Source: a virus. From it: 64,000 nt of DNA. Of this stretch, positions 62,788 to 64,000 are shown piece after piece; positions within the stretch are counted from its first letter, which is position 1; each line of letters starts with the position of its first letter. A program made the position numbers and the translations under genes. Where the stretch lies: IMG/VR virus record IMGVR_UViG_3300025012_000031, positions 1 through 64,000 of that record; one strand, written 5' to 3'. The notes beneath the pieces are model-generated. The model saw only the letters and a list, made by a program, of their open reading frames with translations. It was not told the origin of the DNA and searched no databases.

Positions 62788-63459
62788 TCATCCTTTTAAC
62801 ATCCAAGATTTAAAATTGAATGATTTCTTTTCTTTTTCGATTTCTTTCAAGATATAGTCGTCATAGAAAGCGCGAGCATCTTGATTTGAATCGTTTGGTT
62901 TATAACTGAAGTTCTTCCATGTACTCTCGGGAACTCGATGATAGACGGCGATCTTTCCTCCCGCGTATCTCCCGAGTGTTGGGTCCAATATCTTGTTGTC
63001 TTTTGTCAGGATGACGCCGTGTTCTAAGATATCAAACAAGAACGGTCTCGGACCTTCACCCGTCTTAGCCCAAGAAGCAGCATCACCTAACGAACCTTTA
63101 TTGATGATAATCACGTAAGCAAGATCACCGTACTTCGTGCCGTTCCTGTTAACGAAGTCAAGGGCATTATAATAACATCTCCCGACTTTACGACTACAAG
63201 CCTCAGCATCTTTCGGAAAGCTTTTAACACCAACAGAATCAACAAAATCGCCGGAGCGAATCTTATCAAAAATCCATGGTCCGGCGTTATGTGTTAATCG
63301 GAAGAATTCTTCCTTCATATAAGAAACATCATCAATCCCGGCTTCATCCGGAAAATCCCGCATCCATTTAGCGTGTAAAGCCTTTACATAATCTCTTGCA
63401 AGATCTTCAAGACCACCACCGCCAACAGACTCGGTTAGATATCGCTTAAATGATATCAC
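62788..63459 (-). CDS. Papain-like candidate with capsid-targeting N-terminus
   Basis: 223 aa, GTG start. MISFKRYLTES fits the T4-type capsid-targeting sequence ending at LxE. The body has RCYYNALDFV (Cys, near residue 97), LEHGVILT (His, near 148) and NKILDPTLG (Asp, about 10 residues later), the Cys-His-Asp order of papain-like or deamidase folds. It may be packaged and injected to act on host proteins. The catalytic call is pattern-based. Confidence 0.65.
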   Translation of the reverse strand: MISFKRYLTESVGGGGLEDLARDYVKALHAKWMRDFPDEAGIDDVSYMKEEFFRLTHNAGPWIFDKIRSGDFVDSVGVKSFPKDAEACSRKVGRCYYNALDFVNRNGTKYGDLAYVIIINKGSLGDAASWAKTGEGPRPFLFDILEHGVILTKDNKILDPTLGRYAGGKIAVYHRVPESTWKNFSYKPNDSNQDARAFYDDYILKEIEKEKKSFNFKSWMLKG

Positions 63460-63623
63460 CCCTGACCCCGACTGATCTTCTTCATACGACGAGCATTCTT
63501 ACTCTTAAAGCGAGTGTATTTGCTCGAACCCTGGGAGGTGACCTTATTCTTACGAACGATCCTCTTCAATGATCCAGTATCGCTCTTCGTCGGTTTAACC
63601 TTTGTTGTTGCTTTTGCGGCCAC
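63456..63623 (-). CDS. Small basic protein (55 aa)
   Basis: GTG start with GGAGA upstream. 20 Lys/Arg residues (KSDTGSLKRIVRKNK, KSKNARRMKKISRG). GTGA overlap with the papain-like gene. Possibly DNA- or RNA-binding, or a packaged internal protein. Confidence 0.6.
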   Translation of the reverse strand: MAAKATTKVKPTKSDTGSLKRIVRKNKVTSQGSSKYTRFKSKNARRMKKISRGQG

Positions 63624-63679
63624 GGCTGTTCTCCAATCATAGATGTAATTGATTTACATTCGTTCCGCTATTTCATTCT

Positions 63680-63754
63680 TGGAGCGGGCGAAGGGATTCG
63701 AACCCTCGACTTTCACATTGGCAATGTGAATCTCTACCACTGAGTTACGCCTGC
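63680..63754 (-). tRNA. tRNA-Gly (GCC)
   Basis: Acceptor GCAGGCG/CGCCCGC (one mismatch); D-arm ACTCAGTGGTAGAG; anticodon stem TCACA/TGTGA, loop TTGCCAA; T-arm GAGGG-TTCGAAT-CCCTT; CCA encoded. Confidence 0.92.
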
Positions 63755-63759
63755 ATACG

Positions 63760-63910
63760 GTTTTTGTGCCTCGCTTATATACCAAGACGCACATAGACTA
63801 CCGAAACTACCTTCCCTTGGTCTCTCGTCAAGCGCACCGTGCTAACGTCCCCCAGCTAGCTACCCCGTGTCAGGCCATCCGTCCGATGATGTCACTAGGC
63901 CCAAACATCC
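63760..63910 (-). ncRNA. Possible structured RNA upstream of tRNA-Gly
   Basis: About 150 GC-rich bases without a frame of note. Helices include GGCC...GGCC, CATC-GGAC-GGATG and ACCAAG...CTTGGT enclosing about 29 bases. It lies between a terminator and the tRNA-Gly, so it may be a 5' leader or a separate small RNA. Confidence 0.35.
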
Positions 63911-63911
63911 A

Positions 63912-63938
63912 GGAGATGAAATTATTAGTCATCTCCTA
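63912..63938 (-). terminator. Hairpin after the right-edge gene
   Basis: AGGAGATGA and its complement, 9 bp, with a 9-base loop, 20 bases after the stop at 63958. Confidence 0.65.
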
Positions 63939-63957
63939 CGATACATCCGAGAAATTT

Positions 63958-64000
63958 TATTCGTCGTCATCATAACGATCTTCGGTTGGTTCTTCATACA
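63958..64000 (-). CDS. C-terminal end of an acidic protein, start outside window
   Basis: The last 13 codons (YEEPTEDRYDDDE) of a minus-strand gene entering from the right; stop TAA at 63958-63960. Nothing more can be said. Confidence 0.6.

Noticed and set aside
1-64000. CRISPR arrays and insertion sequences.
   Set aside because: No regularly spaced direct repeats and no transposase or terminal inverted repeats were seen; mobile genes are all homing endonucleases.

Overview
The window is the early/middle (replication and host-takeover) part of a large T4-like tailed phage. The sequence shows a T4-type replisome: sliding clamp (gp45), clamp loader (gp44 and gp62) and family B polymerase (gp43), in that transcription order. 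It also shows a two-subunit type II topoisomerase (gp39/gp52 type) and T4-type late promoters (TATAAATA). No capsid, portal, terminase or tail gene was recognised. Almost every gene lies on the minus strand; the plus-strand exceptions are two homing endonuclease genes and one phosphoribosyltransferase gene. The host cannot be named. A c-di-GMP riboswitch, a prepilin-like gene and two lipoprotein genes point to a didermic, c-di-GMP-signalling bacterium.

Layout. 0-3.4 kb: small genes, ThyX and a GIY-YIG homing endonuclease. 3.4-11.3 kb: a C5-cytosine methyltransferase followed by two glycosyltransferases, a nucleotidyltransferase, a radical SAM enzyme, a kinase-like protein and a HAD phosphatase, a likely DNA hypermodification pathway. 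11.4-18.4 kb: Thg1-like enzyme, small zinc and membrane proteins, a VWA protein. 18.5-25.1 kb: polymerase, dNMP-kinase-like protein, dUTPase, gp62, gp44, gp45. 25.1-35 kb: small genes including a ubiquitin-like protein, and both topoisomerase subunits, the gp52-type one split by a split intein around a GIY-YIG gene. 35-46.4 kb: RuvC-like nuclease, NAD-dependent ligase, a second radical SAM enzyme, DUF262 and SLOG proteins, an OB-fold/zinc protein. 46.5-50 kb: Hfq-like protein, a lysis cassette, a histone-like basic protein. 50-58.5 kb: PTH2, YqeY, two more radical SAM enzymes and three homing endonucleases. 58.4-64 kb: riboswitch, six tRNAs of the cluster, Smr protein and about 1.2 kb of probable large structured RNA.

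Regulation is the most striking part. About 20 minus-strand sigma70 promoters (TTGACA, 16-17 bp, TATAAT) can be placed. Several carry an inverted repeat with the -10 box in the loop, so a transcript reading through from upstream would fold into a hairpin (a terminator or a mask over the ribosome binding site) that a transcript starting at the promoter cannot form. The homing endonuclease genes and the RuvC-like gene carry the matching late version: TATAAATA inside a hairpin that hides the start site, as known for T4 I-TevI, e, soc and gene 49.

Themes: recruitment of DNA-modifying enzymes to the clamp (shared DFF C-termini), mobile elements that fracture or duplicate host genes, translation support (Thg1, PTH2, YqeY, tRNAs), and probable capsid-packaged effectors carrying T4-type capsid-targeting N-termini.
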